64,000 nucleotides of DNA from [Mycobacterium] crassicus (GCF_020181615.1 NZ_CP084029.1:3826800-3890799), one strand, 5' to 3'; positions 45,711 to 53,688 are shown, numbered from the stretch's first letter. Program-made: numbers and translations. Notes: generated from the letters alone by a model not told the origin.

Positions 45711-47268
45711 CGCCACAACGATCGACGCATTGATTCGCTGCCGTGCCGCCACCTACGCGGACAAGCCGGTGGTCATCGATTCCGATGGCCGACTCAGCTA
45801 CGCCGGCCTGGACACCTCGTCGTGGGAACTGGCCGCGGTGCTGGTGCAGGCCGGTGTCGGCAAGGGCACCCGGGTGGGGTTGATCATGCCCAACAGCGCC
45901 GCCTGGGTCCGTACAGCGATCGCCGTGACCCGGATCGGCGCTGTGCTGGTTCCGCTGAGCACCTTGCTGACGCCCCCGGAGCTGCGCGCGCAGCTCCGCG
46001 CCGCCGCGGTGCAGTTCCTGATCGGCGTCGAGGAGTTCCGGGGCCACCGGTACTTCGACGGACTCCCCGATGAACGCTCAGTGGATCTTCCTGCGCTGCA
46101 ACAGGTCTGGCCCACAGGATGCCTGGCCGCGGCCGCCGCGGGACCCGGCCCGGTCCGGGTGCTCGACGCGATGACCGAGTCGGTGACACCCAGCGATCAG
46201 CTGGTGGTCATGTTCACCTCCGGAAGCAGTGGCCCGCCCAAAGGGGTGCTGCACTCCCATGGCAGCGCCCTGGGCGCGGTGGCATCAGGCCTGACCGCCC
46301 GCTGCATCGATTCCGACACCCGGCTGTACCTACCGATGCCGTTCTTCTGGGTCGGCGGATTCGGCGGCGGGGTGCTGTCGGCACTGCTGGCCGGGGCGAC
46401 CCTGATCACCGAGGAGGTCCCGAAACCGGAGACCACCTTGAGTCTGCTGGAATCCGAGCGGGTCACGTTGTTCCGCGGCTGGCCGGATCAGGCGCAGGCA
46501 CTGGCCAGGCACAGCGGTACCACCGACCTGTCGGCGCTGCGACCCGGAAGCCTGGAGGCGCTGCTGCCGCCGAAGTTGCGCGCTGAGCCTGGGGCGCGGG
46601 CCAACCTGTTCGGGATGACCGAGAGCTTCGGGCCGTACTGCGGCTACGCCGCCGACACCGACCTGCCGGAAAAGGCTTGGGGCAGCTGCGGGCAACCGTT
46701 CGAGGGCATGGAAGTCCGGATCGTCGACCTCGAGACCGGCGCTCCGGTGCCCACCGGAATGATCGGCATGATCCAACTGCGCGGACCGCACATCCTGCGC
46801 GGTATCTGCGGACGCACTCGGGAGGAGACCTTCACCGTCGACGGCTACTACCCCACCGGCGACCTGGGCCGCCTCGACGAGGACGGATTCCTGTACTACC
46901 ACGGCAGATCCGACGACATGTTCAAAGTCAGCGGCGCCACGGTGTACCCCGGGGAGGTGGAGAAGGCATTGCGGGCCATCGACGCAGTGACGGCGGCGTC
47001 CGTGACCAGCGTGCCCGACGGCGGCCGGTTCCGTGTCGGCGCCGCGGTGTCCGGTGACGGACTGACGGTCGACTGGCTGCGCGAGCAGGCCCGCTCGCTG
47101 TTGAGCGTATTCAAGGTCCCCACGGTGTGGCTGCTCGTCGAGCACCCCGACGCCATCCCGCACGGACCGACCGGCAAGGTCGACAAACTGCGACTGCGGG
47201 AGATGCTGGCGGCGGGCTTGCACACCGCCAGCACAAGCGTGAACCATCAACGGAGGGAAAGAAAATGA
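45703..47268 (+). CDS. Acyl-CoA synthetase (FadD), third of three in tandem
   Basis: The 521-residue ligase has FTSGSSGPPKGVLHSH (P-loop), MPFFWVGGFGGG, LFGMTESFGPYC, TGDLGRLDEDGF and GPTGKVDKLRL. It is a paralog of the second FadD, from which it differs in the region after ESFG. ATG 45703 overlaps the previous stop by eight bases, and its own stop overlaps the SDR start (ATGA), so the operon is translated as a chain. Two related ligases side by side suggest two related acids, for example successive chain lengths. Confidence 0.86.
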   Translation: MPDATTIDALIRCRAATYADKPVVIDSDGRLSYAGLDTSSWELAAVLVQAGVGKGTRVGLIMPNSAAWVRTAIAVTRIGAVLVPLSTLLTPPELRAQLRAAAVQFLIGVEEFRGHRYFDGLPDERSVDLPALQQVWPTGCLAAAAAGPGPVRVLDAMTESVTPSDQLVVMFTSGSSGPPKGVLHSHGSALGAVASGLTARCIDSDTRLYLPMPFFWVGGFGGGVLSALLAGATLITEEVPKPETTLSLLESERVTLFRGWPDQAQALARHSGTTDLSALRPGSLEALLPPKLRAEPGARANLFGMTESFGPYCGYAADTDLPEKAWGSCGQPFEGMEVRIVDLETGAPVPTGMIGMIQLRGPHILRGICGRTREETFTVDGYYPTGDLGRLDEDGFLYYHGRSDDMFKVSGATVYPGEVEKALRAIDAVTAASVTSVPDGGRFRVGAAVSGDGLTVDWLREQARSLLSVFKVPTVWLLVEHPDAIPHGPTGKVDKLRLREMLAAGLHTASTSVNHQRRERK

Positions 47269-48086
47269 CCGGTCGACTGACCGACAAGGTGGCATTCATC
47301 ACCGGCGCGGCGCGAGGACAGGGCCGCGCGCATGCGGTGCGAATGGCCGCCGAGGGCGCAGACATCATCGCGATCGACCTGGCCGGCAAGCTGCCGGACT
47401 GCGTGCCCTACCTGCCGGCGACCCCGGAGGATCTGGCCGAAACGGTGCGACTGGTTGAAGCCACCGGCCGGCGCATCATCTCCTCGGTGGTCGACACCCG
47501 CGACTACAACGGACTGCGCGAGGCCGTCGCCGACGGGGTGGCGGCCCTGGGGCGGCTGGATATCATCGTCGCCAACGCCGGTGTGGCCGCCCCGCAGGCG
47601 TGGGATGCCATCACCCCGGAGAACTTTCGCGACGTCATGGACATCAACGTCACAGGCACCTGGAACACCGTGATGGCCGGTGCGCAGCACATCATCGACG
47701 GTGGCCGGGGCGGGTCGGTCATCCTGGTCAGCTCTGCCGCCGGAATCAAGATGCAGCCGTTCATGGTGCACTACACGGCCAGCAAGCACGCCGTCACCGG
47801 GATGGCCCGCGCGTTCGCCGCCGAGCTCGGCAAGCACTCGATTCGGGTCAACAGCCTGCATCCGGGCGCGGTCAACACCCCGATGGGCACCGGCGACATG
47901 ATGGCGGCGTTGAACAAGGCCAACGAGACCAACCCGCAATTGATCCACATGGTCACACCGTTTCTGCCCGACTGGATAGCCGAGCCCGAAGACATCGCCG
48001 ACGCGGTGTGCTGGTTGGCCGGCAATGAGTCGCGGCTTGTCACCGCAACGCGGATCGCCGTCGATCTGGGCTCCACGCAGTACTGA
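47265..48086 (+). CDS. Mycofactocin-coupled SDR family oxidoreductase
   Basis: The 273-residue SDR has the signature TGAARGQGRAHAVRMA with GADIIAIDL, found in the mycofactocin-associated SDR subfamily, which holds its nicotinamide cofactor tightly and passes electrons to mycofactocin. It also has VSSAAG and YTASK with the catalytic Ser, Tyr and Lys, and LHPGAVNTPM. CGGAGGGAAAG precedes ATG 47265. It ends the seven-gene operon. A role in oxidising an alcohol of the pathway without free NAD is inference from the family. Confidence 0.86.
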   Translation: MTGRLTDKVAFITGAARGQGRAHAVRMAAEGADIIAIDLAGKLPDCVPYLPATPEDLAETVRLVEATGRRIISSVVDTRDYNGLREAVADGVAALGRLDIIVANAGVAAPQAWDAITPENFRDVMDINVTGTWNTVMAGAQHIIDGGRGGSVILVSSAAGIKMQPFMVHYTASKHAVTGMARAFAAELGKHSIRVNSLHPGAVNTPMGTGDMMAALNKANETNPQLIHMVTPFLPDWIAEPEDIADAVCWLAGNESRLVTATRIAVDLGSTQY

Positions 48087-48095
48087 GCTGGGATC

Positions 48096-48119
48096 GTCGC
48101 CGAAGTATCACCCGGCGAC
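48096..48119 (+). terminator. Possible intrinsic terminator hairpin
   Basis: GTCGCCG and CGGCGAC form a perfect 7-bp stem with a 10-base loop, starting 10 bases after the SDR stop. There is no T-run, which is common for mycobacterial terminators. It is placed to end the operon 40315-48086. Confidence 0.35.
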
Positions 48120-48236
48120 CAAATCGACCACACCCCATTTCGAGTGATCCACCGATAGATCCGGCTACACACAACTATGGTGAGCTGGCTAACACCGCCA
48201 GCAGCGTCCAGGTGACAACAGAAATGAGGGACGGCA

Positions 48237-48575
48237 ATGAGCCGACTGCTGAGGCATTGCGCCACGATGTCGGCGCTTGCCCTTGCTGGGACATCAGTAT
48301 CGCTGATCGGACTCGCTTCGCCCGCCGTCAGCTGGGCTTATCCCGCAGATGGCTGCGGCTACGGTATGTACTTCAACACAGAGACAAATCAGTGCGAGCC
48401 CGGGGGCGTAGACCCGCATCCGATCATCGGACCCGCCGGACCGCTCGGCGTAGGACCCGGCGGACCCGCCGGACCTGGTGGCGTTGTCGGCCCCGTCGGT
48501 GTCGGTCCGGTCGGTCCCGGTCCGGTCGGTCCCGGCCCGGTCGGTCCCGGCCCGGTCGGTCCCGGCCGACGCTAG
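48237..48575 (+). CDS. Small secreted Gly/Pro/Val-repeat protein
   Basis: The 112-residue protein has a signal peptide (basic start, hydrophobic stretch to about residue 33, cleavage likely after SWA), a short Cys pair in [16 protein letters not shown] and a tail of about 50 residues of Gly, Pro and Val that ends in VGPGP repeats. ATG 48237 is preceded by GAGGGA. The Cys pair probably forms a disulfide outside the cell. It belongs to a type of small mycobacterial exported protein of unknown role. It overlaps the convergent membrane-protein gene at its end by four bases. Confidence 0.75.
   Translation: MSRLLRHCATMSALALAGTSVSLIGLASPAVSWAYPADGCGYGMYFNTETNQCEPGGVDPHPIIGPAGPLGVGPGGPAGPGGVVGPVGVGPVGPGPVGPGPVGPGPVGPGRR
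48511..48569 (+). repeat. 15-bp tandem repeat coding VGPGP units
   Basis: Four near-identical 15-base units (TCGGTCCCGGYCCGG) follow one another in frame within the 3' end of the secreted-protein gene. The repeat is coding, and differs between units by single bases. Confidence 0.75.
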
Positions 48576-48958
48576 TCCTGCTGCCGGGCAACCCGCTCCT
48601 GGTGGATGTGCACCAGTTCCCGGAAACCCAGCCGGTGATACTGCGGAACCGGCTGAATCCCCCACACGTCCCGGGCGGTGTCCTTGCCCTCGGCGCCTTC
48701 GGGAGGACCGAGCGGCGGGTAGGGGTGCTTGCACTCCAACGTGTCGTCGGAGAATCGGTTCTTGAGCAGTTCGCTGCAGATCTGGGTGAGGCTCAGCGTC
48801 GGGTACCCGTAGTAGACCGCCATGAACGGCAGGGTGAATGCCCCCTCGATGACCAGGGCGACCAGGCACACCAGGGTGGCTCGCTTGATCCACTTGTGCA
48901 TCCGGGCGTAGTACGGCGTAGTACCCGGCGGCAGGTCTTCGGCGACAGAAGTGTCCAT
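48572..48958 (-). CDS. Single-span membrane protein of the MoxR/VWA cluster
   Basis: The 128-residue protein has one predicted membrane helix (about residues 27-50, with [20 protein letters not shown]) and a C-terminal part of about 75 residues with two cysteines (ICSELL and LECKHPYP), several prolines and a charged end. AAAGGAG precedes the ATG at 48958. It follows the 230-residue membrane protein by 15 bp and is the last gene of the cluster. I recognise no family. Its Cys pair and outward tail would fit an accessory subunit of a membrane enzyme. Confidence 0.75.
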   Translation of the reverse strand: MDTSVAEDLPPGTTPYYARMHKWIKRATLVCLVALVIEGAFTLPFMAVYYGYPTLSLTQICSELLKNRFSDDTLECKHPYPPLGPPEGAEGKDTARDVWGIQPVPQYHRLGFRELVHIHQERVARQQD

Positions 48959-48973
48959 CGTTGCGCTCCTTTA

Positions 48974-49666
48974 TCAGTCGGTGAAGATTTCCCGATTCAC
49001 GGTGTGTAGGTACGGGATTGCCAAGAACGGGGTGATGTAGAAGATGTCGTAGAGCCACCAGCCGATCACCGGGAACACCACACCGGCATAACGCACGTCG
49101 GCGTACATGGTCATGTTGAACACGTAGCCGACCCAGATCACCACGCCCATCCAGCAGGTGATGATCATCCACTGATGACCCCATCGCTTCATCTGCAGAA
49201 AGCCGATCGCCGCGGCGCACCGCATGGAGAACACCGTGAGGATCAGCCCCACCACCCAGGCTTTCTCACCGGGGGCCGCCGAGCCCCCGACCCACAGCTC
49301 GTTGTAGTGCCAGAAGTAGCTGGCGTCGAACATGCCACCCCAGCCGACCATCAGCACCCGGTTGATCAGGGTGTGGTTGCCGATCATGTCCAGGGCCCAG
49401 CCGAGGCTGTTGAGGAATCCGTCGATCAGCACCAGGTACCCGATCAACGTGACGATCATCGGCCGGACCGACAGACCGGCGCGCGTGGCTTCGCGCTGCA
49501 ACCAGACTCCGCGCATGAAGATCGGGAAGCCCACCAGCCCGGGCACCCACATGCCCATCAGCGCCGCGCCGGCGATCATCCAGCGGTCGGCCCGCCACTG
49601 GGCGGCACGGGATTGCTCGTGATGCTCTTCCAGACCGAGCGAGTCCGCGCCCGCAACGGACGTCAT
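48974..49666 (-). CDS. Polytopic membrane protein, unknown family (copy 2)
   Basis: The 230-residue protein has five to six predicted membrane helices (about 29-51, 69-91, 134-156, 165-186 and 193-217). Charged and His residues are placed within or next to helices: Asp82, Asp93, His98, Asp114, His120, Glu123, Asp190, Asp207 and His221. All are also present in copy 1 (52296-52994, numbers shifted by two), and 70 of the last 75 residues are identical. The motif FDASYFWHYNELW is the most striking. ATG 49666 overlaps the stop of the 42-residue gene (ATGA). I do not recognise the family. The context suggests a metal-binding membrane enzyme subunit. Confidence 0.8.
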   Translation of the reverse strand: MTSVAGADSLGLEEHHEQSRAAQWRADRWMIAGAALMGMWVPGLVGFPIFMRGVWLQREATRAGLSVRPMIVTLIGYLVLIDGFLNSLGWALDMIGNHTLINRVLMVGWGGMFDASYFWHYNELWVGGSAAPGEKAWVVGLILTVFSMRCAAAIGFLQMKRWGHQWMIITCWMGVVIWVGYVFNMTMYADVRYAGVVFPVIGWWLYDIFYITPFLAIPYLHTVNREIFTD

Positions 49667-49791
49667 AACGACCACCAGCCGCGGGCGAAGGACATGTAGA
49701 GCTGGATGCCGAACATGATGGCCAGATAACCGTAGATGAAGATCTGAAAGACGATCAGCGCTCTTTTGCGTTTCCGTTCCTGCTGGTCCAT
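49663..49791 (-). CDS. 42-residue single-span membrane micro-protein
   Basis: This short frame encodes a basic start (MDQQERKRKRA), one hydrophobic helix of about 20 residues and the end RGWWSL. AGGAAGGG lies about 10 bases before the ATG at 49791, and the stop overlaps the start of the 230-residue membrane protein. It sits between the MoxR gene (17 bp) and that protein. Small subunits with one helix are common in membrane oxidoreductase complexes; this is inference. Confidence 0.75.
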   Translation of the reverse strand: MDQQERKRKRALIVFQIFIYGYLAIMFGIQLYMSFARGWWSL

Positions 49792-49808
49792 GTCTGCGAC
49801 TTCCCTTC

Positions 49809-50645
49809 CTAGTGAGCCTGTCTCGGGGTGAGGAAGACTCCGGCTGCGACCTCGCGCAGGCCGTCGTGAATCCCCCCGTCGGTGGTGAGCGGGGCGAGGA
49901 TGCAGGCCTCGGCCGCTTCGATCTCGGCAGCCCCGTCGGCCACCAGTTGCGCCGCGCTGACCAACGCCCGGGTGGACGGCGGCTCGAAGTGAAATGCCTG
50001 ATCTGCGTTGCGAAGTGCGTCGGCGCATGCCACGAGGCGATCCGCGACCGACGAATCGACTCCGGTCTCCGCGACGATCACGGCTGCTTCGCGATCCGGC
50101 GGCAGGTAGCCCATCGCCAGCGTGGCGAAGCGTTGCCGAAACGACGGCTTGAGCTCCTTGAGCGAGCTGCGGTAGGCCGGGTTGTAGGAGCAGACCAGCA
50201 TGAACGTCTCAGGGGCGGTGACCACTTCGCCGGCACGGTCCAGATACAGACTGCGCCGGTGGTCGGTCAGCGAGTGCAGGATCGCCAGCGAGTCGTGCCG
50301 TGCCTCGACGACTTCGTCCAGATAGCAGATCGCCCCCGCCTTGACCGCCTTGGTCAGCGGTCCGTCGTTCCACCTCACATCGCCACCGGCCACCATGAAC
50401 CGGCCGACCAGGTCCGAACTGGTCAGGTCGTCGTGACAGCTGATGGTGACCACCGGGCGCCCCAGCAGCAGGCCCATGTGTTCGACGAGCCTGGTCTTGC
50501 CGCAGCCCGTGGGCCCGGTCAGCATCACCGGAATGCGTCGCCGGTAAGCCCTTTCGAACAGCTGCACCTCATTGCCGTTGGCCAGGTAGGTATCGGTTCT
50601 CATCGTGTCCCGTCCTTCGTTGTGGGTCCATACGGAGTCGGTCAT
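49809..50645 (-). CDS. MoxR AAA+ ATPase, CbbQ/NorQ type
   Basis: The 278-residue ATPase has Walker A GPTGCGKT (44-51), CHDDLTSSDLVGR (70-82), Walker B ICYLDE (106-111), the sensor SYNP (153-156) and KPSFRQRF with the arginine finger. This layout and wording are those of the CbbQ/NirQ/NorQ group, which remodels metalloenzymes (Rubisco, nitric oxide reductase) together with a VWA partner. ATG 50645 overlaps the stop of the VWA gene (ATGA); ATG 50603, with AAGGA nine bases upstream, is the alternative start. No nor or cbb genes are present. Confidence 0.9.
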   Translation of the reverse strand: MTDSVWTHNEGRDTMRTDTYLANGNEVQLFERAYRRRIPVMLTGPTGCGKTRLVEHMGLLLGRPVVTISCHDDLTSSDLVGRFMVAGGDVRWNDGPLTKAVKAGAICYLDEVVEARHDSLAILHSLTDHRRSLYLDRAGEVVTAPETFMLVCSYNPAYRSSLKELKPSFRQRFATLAMGYLPPDREAAVIVAETGVDSSVADRLVACADALRNADQAFHFEPPSTRALVSAAQLVADGAAEIEAAEACILAPLTTDGGIHDGLREVAAGVFLTPRQAH

Positions 50646-52150
50646 GCGGCGACCAGTTCACGGTGCACGTGGGCCAGCACGCGCGGCAGTTCCTCGATGC
50701 GCCGGATGCGCCGAGAACAGCGCTCGCCGAACACTTCCGGCAGCGGATCGACCCGGACCGGGCCGACGCCGACGTAGTACACGCAGACCCCGGCCTCGTT
50801 GGCTTCGTCGACCGCGTGCGCCACGTCGGCCCAGGCGTACCGGCCCTCGTAGCCCTCGTCGGACATCAGGCCGTCGCCGATGACGATCAGCAGCCGCCGC
50901 TGCGACGGTTGCGCGATCAGTCGATTGGTCAGATGACGCAGCGGAGCACCCAGCCGGGTGTAGCCGCCGGCCAGCAGCCCGAGGTCGCTGGGCGCCACCA
51001 GCCTGCGATCACCGAAGTCCTTCAGGCAGTGCACCGCCACGTGATGGCGGGTATTGCCGGTGAAGGCGAAGACGCCGTGTCGTTGATGGGCCCCCGTCAT
51101 CGCGCCTGACAGCGCGTCCGCGCAGGCCAGTTCCAGGCGGAAGAGCCGGCCGCCGTGCACCCCCAGCGATGAGCTCGCGTCGAGCAGCAGCGCGGTCGTC
51201 ACGTCCCGGCCCGCCGGCAACAGCTCCCGGAATACCCGCGGTTCGTCGCATTCCCCGGTCAAGGTGTCGAGATGATGGCTGACGTAGGCGTCGACGTCGA
51301 GGTCGGAACCGTCCTGTAACCCGTTGGTCATCGCCCGAACCGTGCTCTGCTCGAACCACTTCCGCAGATCCATTCGGGCCACCGTGTGCCGGCGACGTCG
51401 GGTGGTCCAGGGGTGTTCGACGACGGCGACATGGCCGGGCAGGAACCTGCCGGTGTGCGCGTTCCATTCGGGATACGGGATGCCCGGCCGCCGCCCGGCG
51501 GAGGTATAGCCGTCGTCCTCGTCCGGCCTGCTCGGCGGCGGCAGGCTGGTGTTGCGCACCCCGCCCTCACCGCCGACCGGTACCGAATAGGCCCGGGGTC
51601 GCCGTTTCTGCGTGCTGGACCACGGCATTCGGCCGATACGCCGTATCGACTCAGCGAGGGTGCCGGACGCCGTCCATGTCTTCGGCAGCGTCCCCACCAG
51701 CGGATGCCAGGCCAGCTCACCCCGGGTTCGCGCCAATTCGATGGCGCGGTCGAACATCTCGGTGGCCTCCAGGCCTGGATCGCAGGGCTCGAGGCCGGCC
51801 AGCTGGCGTTGCAGTTCGGGCAGCAGACCGGGCCATCGTCGGGCCACCCATCCCATCGCCACCTGTGCCTCGACCAATGTCAGGGCCTGCAGCTCACGCG
51901 AAGTCAGCTCCGCCAGGCGGTATGCGGCGATCCGCTCCTTGGACGGTGAGCATTGCAGCGCCACACCGCAGGTCAAGGTCCGGCGGGTCCAGTCCGGCGG
52001 CACCGGGTGTGGCACCTCGACGTTGGACAGCGTCGAAGTCACGCCGAATCCGCGTTCGGCACCGGTCACCAGGCGTGCGCCGTCGCGACGCCGATCGCTC
52101 AGCGCGACCGCGGTGACCGCGCAACTGCTCTCCAACTCCAACGGGTTCAC
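50642..52150 (-). CDS. NorD/CbbO-type VWA-domain protein
   Basis: The 502-residue protein has a variable N-terminal half and a C-terminal von Willebrand A domain with a complete metal-ion-dependent adhesion site: DASSS (324-328), Thr398 in GYTRLG and Asp426 in IGDG. It pairs with the MoxR ATPase, which follows and overlaps it. NorD/CbbO proteins recognise the client enzyme for the ATPase. GTG 52150 begins 20 bases after the 34-residue gene; the frame extends to 52237, but only through that gene. The N-terminal region should hold the client-binding surface. Confidence 0.85.
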   Translation of the reverse strand: MNPLELESSCAVTAVALSDRRRDGARLVTGAERGFGVTSTLSNVEVPHPVPPDWTRRTLTCGVALQCSPSKERIAAYRLAELTSRELQALTLVEAQVAMGWVARRWPGLLPELQRQLAGLEPCDPGLEATEMFDRAIELARTRGELAWHPLVGTLPKTWTASGTLAESIRRIGRMPWSSTQKRRPRAYSVPVGGEGGVRNTSLPPPSRPDEDDGYTSAGRRPGIPYPEWNAHTGRFLPGHVAVVEHPWTTRRRRHTVARMDLRKWFEQSTVRAMTNGLQDGSDLDVDAYVSHHLDTLTGECDEPRVFRELLPAGRDVTTALLLDASSSLGVHGGRLFRLELACADALSGAMTGAHQRHGVFAFTGNTRHHVAVHCLKDFGDRRLVAPSDLGLLAGGYTRLGAPLRHLTNRLIAQPSQRRLLIVIGDGLMSDEGYEGRYAWADVAHAVDEANEAGVCVYYVGVGPVRVDPLPEVFGERCSRRIRRIEELPRVLAHVHRELVAA

Positions 52151-52170
52151 GTCGCGGACTCGACCGCGGT

Positions 52171-52275
52171 TCAGAAGGTTCCGATGGAGTCGAACATCCA
52201 GTACCAGAACGCGATGATCAAACCGGTTCCGCCCCACGCGGCGACGTAGCGGAGAATCTCCCAGATCCAGGCCAT
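52171..52275 (-). CDS. 34-residue single-span membrane micro-protein
   Basis: The frame encodes MAWIWEILRYVAAWGG, a hydrophobic helix with several Trp and Tyr residues and the end FDSIGTF. AGGAAA lies about seven bases before the ATG at 52275. It is located between membrane protein copy 1 (20 bp) and the VWA gene (20 bp). It is too short for most gene finders. Its position, ribosome site and clean membrane-helix pattern support it as real, and it parallels the 42-residue protein next to copy 2. Confidence 0.7.
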   Translation of the reverse strand: MAWIWEILRYVAAWGGTGLIIAFWYWMFDSIGTF

Positions 52276-52295
52276 CAGAATTTCCTATCGTTGCT

Positions 52296-52994
52296 CTACT
52301 CCGAGAAGATCTCCCGGTTGACGGTGTGCAGGTACGGGATTGCCAGGAACGGGGTGATGTAGAAGATGTCGTAGATCCACCAGCCGATCACCGGGAACAC
52401 CACACCGGCATAGCGCACATCGGCATACATGGTCATGTTGAACACGTAACCGACCCAGATCACCACGCCCATCCAGCAGGTCACGATCATCCACTGCTGA
52501 CCCCACCGCTTCATCTGCAGAAAGCCGATTCCGGCGGCGATCCGCATGGTGAAGACGGTCAGGATGAGTCCGACCTCCCAAGCCTTTTCGCCCGGTCCCG
52601 CGGCACCGCCGATCCACAGTTCGTTGTAGTGCCAGTAATATCCGGCGTCGAACATCGCGCCCCACCCGTTGAGCAGTACGCGGGCCAGCAGGGTGTGGCT
52701 GGCCATCATGTCCAGCGCCCAGCCCACGGTGTTGATCGCGGCATCGATGACGACCAGGTAGCCCAGCAGCGTGACCAGCATCGGCCGCACCGTCAGTCCG
52801 TCGCGTTGAGCCCGGCGCAGCAACCAGATTCCACGCAGGAAAAGCGGGAGGCCGAAGATGCCGGCGGCCGCCGTGCCGATGAGCAGGCCGCCGGAGATCA
52901 ACCACTTGTCAGCGCGGCGTTGTGCGGCCCGCGACAGGTCCAGATGCTCGTCGAGCCCGAGTCCGTCGCGCGGATGCTGTTGTGCGGTGCGCAA
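52296..52994 (-). CDS. Polytopic membrane protein, unknown family (copy 1)
   Basis: The 232-residue paralog of the protein at 48974-49666 has the same five to six helices and the conserved FDAGYYWHYNELW motif (Asp116, His122, Glu125) with Asp95 and His100. The N-terminal 60 residues differ most between copies. The start is a TTG at 52994 with AGGGGG at seven bases upstream; no in-frame ATG is near. It is the first gene of the cluster, 49 bp downstream of a TGACTTAAGTCA palindrome. Two related membrane subunits imply a hetero-oligomer or two alternative forms. Confidence 0.8.
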   Translation of the reverse strand: MRTAQQHPRDGLGLDEHLDLSRAAQRRADKWLISGGLLIGTAAAGIFGLPLFLRGIWLLRRAQRDGLTVRPMLVTLLGYLVVIDAAINTVGWALDMMASHTLLARVLLNGWGAMFDAGYYWHYNELWIGGAAGPGEKAWEVGLILTVFTMRIAAGIGFLQMKRWGQQWMIVTCWMGVVIWVGYVFNMTMYADVRYAGVVFPVIGWWIYDIFYITPFLAIPYLHTVNREIFSE

Positions 52995-53043
52995 TCGTCA
53001 TCCCCCTCGCCATGGCGGCCGCCTATGACGGTAGGCATGTCAC

Positions 53044-53055
53044 TGACTTAAGTCA
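53044..53055. promoter_or_regulatory. Palindromic operator TGACTTAAGTCA
   Basis: This is a perfect 12-bp palindrome 49 bp before the first gene of the MoxR/VWA cluster and just after the TetR stop. A related palindrome, TGACTCGAGTCA, lies upstream of the TetR gene. The shared form TGACTYRAGTCA is a good candidate for the TetR binding site. Confidence 0.6.
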
Positions 53056-53073
53056 ATGATTTTTGGGGTTTGG

Positions 53074-53688
53074 TCAGCGCTGCACGCGCAGGCCGCGGAT
53101 CGTCCTGGTGAGGTAGTCATCGACCAACTCCTGCCGGTTCGGCCAGTCGTGGGTGGTGATCAACAGTGCGTACAGGCCCAGCAGGAAGAACACCGCGCTG
53201 TTCATCGCGATGACGTCGTCGTCGATCTCGCCGGCGGCCCGCGCCGCTTCGATCCGCTCGGCGACCAAGACGATCAGCGGATGGTCCTGCCCGCCTTCGG
53301 ACGGCGGGCGGGTCGGTGAGAAATGCAGCGCCAGGAAGTCGGTGAACAACGCCTCCCCAAGGCGACGCTCCAGGTCCATGATCATCCGCACCGCCTCGGC
53401 CAGGGCGTCCGAAACATCTTGGTGGGTACGGAGATACTTCCGAAGCTGCTTGGCGACTCGCTCCTCCTCCCGATGCTCCACCTCCAGCAGCACATGCTCC
53501 TTGGTGGGAAAGTGGAAGAAGAACGTGCCATGCGCGACACCGGCGGCGGCCACGATGGCACCGACGTCGGCCTGGGCCATCCCGGCGCGCTTGAACTCGG
53601 CGGTGGCCGCGCCGAGCAGGCGCTCGCGCGTCTGCAGACGCTTGGTCTCCCGCGCCGTCATCTTGTCCGGCTTGTCCGTCACCGCCAT
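53074..53688 (-). CDS. TetR-family transcriptional regulator
   Basis: The 204-residue protein has the TetR DNA-binding domain (about 15-62; ADVGAIVAAAGVAHGTFFFHFPTKEHVL) and a helical C-terminal domain with a long ERRLGEALF helix. GAGGGA precedes ATG 53688. It lies between the DUF3556 gene (upstream, 118 bp) and the membrane cluster (downstream), all on the minus strand. The two TGACTYRAGTCA palindromes on either side of it suggest that it represses itself and the cluster. Confidence 0.88.
   Translation of the reverse strand: MAVTDKPDKMTARETKRLQTRERLLGAATAEFKRAGMAQADVGAIVAAAGVAHGTFFFHFPTKEHVLLEVEHREEERVAKQLRKYLRTHQDVSDALAEAVRMIMDLERRLGEALFTDFLALHFSPTRPPSEGGQDHPLIVLVAERIEAARAAGEIDDDVIAMNSAVFFLLGLYALLITTHDWPNRQELVDDYLTRTIRGLRVQR

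Noticed and set aside
48511..48569. Short tandem repeats that could be taken for a CRISPR or regulatory repeat
   Set aside because: Units are contiguous, 15 bases long and in frame within the Gly/Pro/Val tail of a secreted protein; there are no spacers.
48294..49220. A 308-codon minus frame with repeated AGTDR units
   Set aside because: It is a shadow of the Gly/Pro/Val repeat gene and the membrane-protein genes read in the wrong frame.
48974..52994. Resemblance of the polytopic membrane proteins to PmoC/AmoC subunits of copper monooxygenases
   Set aside because: Size and helix number are similar, but the D-x3-H-x12-H copper motif is not present; D-x4-H is. I do not assign this family without a profile or structure search.
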